From NCBI RefSeq assembly GCF_019977295.1, contig NZ_AP024651.1, positions 2,976,001-3,040,000 on the forward strand: a stretch of 64,000 bases of DNA, given 5' to 3'. Source of the stretch: Arthrobacter sp. StoSoilB20 (GTDB lineage: Bacteria; Actinomycetota; Actinomycetes; Actinomycetales; Micrococcaceae). The notes beneath the pieces were generated by a model, which was given only the letters and a program-made list of their open reading frames with translations, made no database searches and was not told the origin of the DNA. Below, piece by piece: positions 61,049 through 64,000 of the stretch. The first letter of the stretch is position 1. Each line of letters begins with the position of its first letter. The position numbers and the translations under genes were made by a program.

Positions 61049-61921
61049 ATGCCGCACCCGGACTGGGCCTCCTTCAGCTTTGACGGCATCGGGACGCGCT
61101 GGGAAGTTTCGACGCCGGAGGCATTGGTACCGGCCGTGCGGCACCAACTGCTGGAAACAGTCAGTGAGTATGACCGGACCTATTCGCGGTTCAGGCCGGA
61201 CTCCCTGGTGTCCGGCCTGTCCCGTGGGCCGGGCAGGATCACGTTGCCCGGCCACGCAACAGCCCTTCATCAGGTCTACGACACCCTGTATCGGCTCAGC
61301 GGGGGAACCATGAGCCCGCTCATCGGCAGCAGCCTGGAACGGCTTGGCTACGATCCCCAGTACTCCCTGGTGCCCGCCGGAAGTCCCCAGGCCCCGCCAC
61401 GCTGGGAAGATGTCCTCGAGTGGACTGGTACTTCCCTGGCTGCCACCGAACCGGTGGTCCTGGACGTGGGGGCAGCAGGAAAGGGCCAGTTGGTGGACCT
61501 GCTGGGTGGGGTCCTGCGTTCAAAGGGCCATTCCGACTTCCTGGTGGATGGGAGCGGCGACATGCTCCACTCGGGGACCCATCCCGTGATGGTCGCCTTG
61601 GAGCATCCCTATAACCCGGGCCAAGCCATTGGAACTGTTGAACTGAACAATTCCGCGCTCTGCGCCTCCGCTTCCAACCGGCGCGCCTGGGGAGATGGGC
61701 TGCACCACGTCCTGGACGGGACCACCGGCAAACCCATTCACACCACAGTGGCCACCTGGACCATGGCTGCGAGCGCGCTGGTGGCCGATGCCGTGGCTAC
61801 TGCCCTGTTCATGATTGAACCGGCCCGTTTGCAGGAGGAGTTCGATGTCGCCTGGCTCAGGGTGTCCTCCAGTGGTGCCGCCACGTTTTCGGAGAGTTTC
61901 GAGGGGAGACTGTTCTCATGA
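61049..61921 (+). CDS. apbE: FAD:protein FMN transferase (ApbE)
   Basis: 290 aa. It transfers FMN from FAD to a threonine of target flavoproteins. The family shows GIGTRWEVSTP, SEYDRTYSRFRPDSLVS, the DVGAAGKGQLVDLL Gly/Lys block, DFLVDGSGDMLHSG and WTMAASALVADAVATALF at the C-terminus. It has no signal peptide, so it acts in the cytosol or with another export route. Its neighbours are its likely substrates, and it overlaps the next gene by 4 bp. Confidence 0.93.
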   Translation: MPHPDWASFSFDGIGTRWEVSTPEALVPAVRHQLLETVSEYDRTYSRFRPDSLVSGLSRGPGRITLPGHATALHQVYDTLYRLSGGTMSPLIGSSLERLGYDPQYSLVPAGSPQAPPRWEDVLEWTGTSLAATEPVVLDVGAAGKGQLVDLLGGVLRSKGHSDFLVDGSGDMLHSGTHPVMVALEHPYNPGQAIGTVELNNSALCASASNRRAWGDGLHHVLDGTTGKPIHTTVATWTMAASALVADAVATALFMIEPARLQEEFDVAWLRVSSSGAATFSESFEGRLFS

Positions 61922-63420
61922 TTGCCGTTAAGTCCCGGGTGGATACGTGGTTGGGACGCCTCACGATGTACCGGTTGATCCTATGGGTGTTGGCCGTGCT
62001 GGTGGCTTACAGCATGGTGCTTAACGTCCTGGGCTGGCTGACCTTCGGGCTTCCGGAAATGCTGGTGCATTTGGTGCTCTGCCTTGGGGTGACCTATTCC
62101 TCCAACCGCTTGTTGGCCGCCGTCTTCCGTGTCAGGCCGCACACGGAGTCCTCCCTGATTACGGGGCTGCTGCTCTATTTCCTGTTCTGGCCCGCGTTCG
62201 GGATAACGGACATGACCGGTGTTGCCTTGGCCTGCTTGGTAGCGAGCGTCTCCAAGTACGCGCTGGCATTCCGGGGGCGGCACATCTTCAATCCTGCCGC
62301 GGCCGGCGCGTTTGTCACGGGCCTGACGGGATTGAACATTGCCACGTGGTGGGCTGCAACCCCGGCCATGCTCTGGCTGCTGGTCCCGGGCGTGCTGCTT
62401 GTCCTGTACCGCACGCGCAAAATGCTCATGGCCACGGTGTTCCTGGTGGTGGCTGCCGGCATTATCACCGTGGAACTGATGAGCCGCAGCATGACGTTCG
62501 GGCAGGCCTTGTGGCAGTCCTTCGCCCAGCGGCCCCTGTTGTTCTTCGTGGGCTTCATGCTTTCCGAACCCCTTACCCTCCCGCCCCGGCGCTGGCAGCA
62601 GTTGGCGCTTGCCGGCGTCGTGGGCGTTGTTTTTGCGGTTCCCTATAATTTCGGGTTCATCGCCAACTCCCCCGAACTGGCGTTGTTGCTGGGCAACCTT
62701 GTGGCGTTCTTCCTGGGCCAGCGCGGCGGGGTTGAGCTGACGTTCAAAGGTGCCAGGGCCCTGACCCCTGGCACTACGGAGTTCCGGTTTGAGCCGCAGC
62801 GCCCTGTGCGGTTCGAGGCCGGGCAATTCATGGAACTCAACCTCCCGCACTCCGCCTCCGACGGCAAGGGCCGCAGGCGGGTCTTCAGCATCACAAGCCC
62901 CCCGGGGGCTGGTGAGCTGACGTTCGGCGTCGGGACCGCCGAGCCGCTGTCCACGGCAAAACGGGCACTGCTGGCTTTGCAGCCAGGAGACAAGCTTTCG
63001 GCCACAGCCGTGGGCGGAGACTTTCTTTTACCGCACGACGCCGGGCGGCCGGTCCTGCTGATGGCTGCGGGCATCGGTATCACGCCCTTCCTCTCACAGT
63101 TGGCCGCAGATGCGCCGGCACGTGACACCGTGGTTCTCTACCTCGCCAAAAGCCGGGAGGAACTGGCCGGCGTGGAGCAGTTGGAGGCCTCAGGGGCCAC
63201 GGTAATTGCCAGGTTGGCCGACGGTTCCGCTCCGCCGGAGTTCATGACCGACGCCGGCGCCGCCAGGATCGATGCGGCCCGACTCAAGGAGTTGGTGCCT
63301 GACATCGGGGAACGCGAAGTCTTCGTTTCCGGGTCACCGGCGAGCGTCGATTCGCTGCGCGCCGCGGCCCGTTCTGCCGGGGCGCGGCGTGTCCACGTGG
63401 ATTCATTTGCCGGGTATTGA
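61918..63420 (+). CDS. NqrB/RnfD-like membrane domain fused to a ferredoxin-NAD(P) reductase-like domain
   Basis: 500 aa. Residues 1-255 have about ten TM helices in RnfD/NqrB style (KYALAFRGRHIFNPAAAG and FMLSEPLTLPPRRWQ). From ~260 to 500 there is an FNR domain: PVRFEAGQFMELNLP, RRVFSITSPP (FAD), MAAGIGITPFLSQL (NAD(P)) and the end HVDSFAGY. It would oxidise NAD(P)H inside and pass electrons through the membrane to the flavin lipoprotein (inference). It overlaps apbE by 4 bp, so the three genes form one operon. Confidence 0.9.
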   Translation: MIAVKSRVDTWLGRLTMYRLILWVLAVLVAYSMVLNVLGWLTFGLPEMLVHLVLCLGVTYSSNRLLAAVFRVRPHTESSLITGLLLYFLFWPAFGITDMTGVALACLVASVSKYALAFRGRHIFNPAAAGAFVTGLTGLNIATWWAATPAMLWLLVPGVLLVLYRTRKMLMATVFLVVAAGIITVELMSRSMTFGQALWQSFAQRPLLFFVGFMLSEPLTLPPRRWQQLALAGVVGVVFAVPYNFGFIANSPELALLLGNLVAFFLGQRGGVELTFKGARALTPGTTEFRFEPQRPVRFEAGQFMELNLPHSASDGKGRRRVFSITSPPGAGELTFGVGTAEPLSTAKRALLALQPGDKLSATAVGGDFLLPHDAGRPVLLMAAGIGITPFLSQLAADAPARDTVVLYLAKSREELAGVEQLEASGATVIARLADGSAPPEFMTDAGAARIDAARLKELVPDIGEREVFVSGSPASVDSLRAAARSAGARRVHVDSFAGY

Positions 63421-63454
63421 TCCCCGGAGAGCAGATGGTCCACGGCAGAGCTTG

Positions 63455-63474
63455 CCGGCGGAGAGCCGGGTTTT
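63455..63474 (+). terminator. Weak hairpin after the redox operon
   Basis: CCGGC-GGAGA-GCCGG (63455-63459 with 63465-63469) followed by GTTTT, 35 bp past the stop. Only five pairs, so it is a tentative terminator. Confidence 0.4.
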
Positions 63475-63538
63475 CATTTGCGGCTCAGTGGCTGCTAAGC
63501 TCTAGGACGTCCCACCGGCAACGGAGGGAACCCTGGAT

Positions 63539-63611
63539 GCCCTCGTAGCTCAGGGGATAGAGCGTCTGCCTCCGGAGCAGAAGGCCGTAGGTTCGAATCC
63601 TATCGAGGGCA
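63539..63611 (+). tRNA. tRNA-Arg (anticodon CCG)
   Basis: 73-nt cloverleaf: acceptor GCCCTCG (63539-63545) pairs with CGAGGGC (63604-63610) with discriminator A. The D-arm is GCTC/GAGC and the anticodon arm TCTGC-CTCCGGA-GCAGA, reading CGG codons. The T-arm is GTAGG-TTCGAAT-CCTAT. CCA is not encoded. Confidence 0.97.
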
Positions 63612-63616
63612 CAACG

Positions 63617-63646
63617 AATACCCCGCCAGTTCGCTGGCGGGGTATT
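63617..63646 (+). terminator. Rho-independent terminator after tRNA-Arg
   Basis: A 13-bp perfect stem pairs 63617-63629 with 63634-63646 (AATACCCCGCCAG arms) around UUCG, then TATG. It starts 6 bp after the tRNA. Confidence 0.92.
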
Positions 63647-63767
63647 TATGTGTGCCGGTTACCCGCTATCAGTTCAAGGCTTGCCGGGCATGCACCGCAA
63701 TTTTGTCTGCGGCTGCTCCTAGTCTGAATTCAGTTGGTCTTTCCGATAGCCAAAGGGGTTTGCCGTG

Positions 63768-64000
63768 ATGTGCTCGATCGTACCGCCGTACATGCTTCGC
63801 AAGATTGCCGCCCAGGACGAGCCACGGCTGCGGGCCGTGGCCAGAGCCGCCAAAGAGTCGCTGGTGCACATCAAGAACCTGCAGGCCATCCGCACCGCGC
63901 CCGTTCCCCCGGCTCCGCCCAGTGCCCGCCAGGCCAAGCCCGGACCACCCAAGCGGACCATCTACGACGCCGGTTCTTCAGAGGCCTTGCCCGGCCGGGT
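63768..64000 (+). CDS. M4-family metallopeptidase, protealysin type (3' end outside window)
   Basis: Partial: 77 codons visible, open to the window end. The N-terminal MCSIVPPYMLRKIAAQ is the propeptide start of protealysin-type thermolysin-family zinc proteases, which lack a signal peptide and keep a short PPYLL-type prodomain. TIYDAGSSEALPGRV is the beginning of the mature thermolysin N-domain. AAGGGG (63753-63758) is the ribosome site for the ATG at 63768-63770. The catalytic HEXXH lies beyond the window. Confidence 0.82.
   Translation, partial: MCSIVPPYMLRKIAAQDEPRLRAVARAAKESLVHIKNLQAIRTAPVPPAPPSARQAKPGPPKRTIYDAGSSEALPGR

Overview
The window is GC-rich, gene-dense DNA (GTG and TTG starts, many 4-bp gene overlaps) from an actinobacterium, most likely a Micrococcaceae member such as Arthrobacter or Paenarthrobacter. 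That assignment is inferred from protein character and gene order, not from a database search. The backbone runs, in reverse orientation, parallel to the Mycobacterium tuberculosis block argS-lysA-hom-thrC-thrB-rho-prfA-prmC-sua5-rfe-atpI-atpBEFHAGDC-DUF2550-nucS-(thioredoxin)-pncB-clpS-DUF2017-murI-PDE-rph-rdgB. Lineage-specific genes are inserted between these landmarks. I see no phage, insertion sequence, CRISPR array or rRNA operon. There is one tRNA gene.

Layout. 1-3475: the 5' part of sbcC plus complete sbcD (DNA-end nuclease). 3547-8224: accessory membrane and enzyme genes (aquaporin, two DUF202 proteins, an ADP-ribosylglycohydrolase, a DUF4395 protein, an exonuclease-BRCT fusion). 8322-10402: an autoregulated GntR/ABC operon with a clear operator. 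10452-11225: DedA. 11325-15692: the rdgB-rph-MBL phosphodiesterase-murI cluster, then DUF2017-clpS. 15730-17684: pncB-pncA NAD salvage. 17785-20002: helicase and DUF3039 protein. 20020-20802: nagB. 20890-25553: ABC exporter, old yellow enzyme and a cysteine-free thioredoxin/TPR protein. 25591-32062: a large membrane protein, AI-2E transporter, hydrolase, zinc-ribbon protein, nucS and nagA. 32322-32525: cold-shock protein with a structured leader. 32691-36487: an aminoacyl-lipid synthase/esterase pair.

36493-46097 holds DUF2550, the complete F1Fo ATP synthase operon (atpC to atpB plus two AtpI/AtpZ-type genes) and a WecA-type glycosylphosphotransferase. 46380-51054 adds two glycosyltransferases, threonylcarbamoyl-AMP synthase, the release-factor methylase and RF1. 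51307-60341 holds rho, the threonine/lysine genes (thrB, thrC, hom, lysA) and argS. 60559-63420 is a three-gene flavin electron-transfer module: FMN-binding lipoprotein, ApbE, and an NqrB/RnfD-like membrane domain fused to a ferredoxin-reductase-like domain. A tRNA-Arg(CCG) follows. The window ends inside a protealysin-type M4 metallopeptidase gene.

Most of the window is conserved housekeeping. The least explained items are the flavin redox module, the 116-bp nested palindrome between rho and prfA where M. tuberculosis has rpmE, the aminoacyl-lipid synthase with a catalytically dead rhomboid-like domain next to an esterase, and a strong hairpin inside the atp operon.
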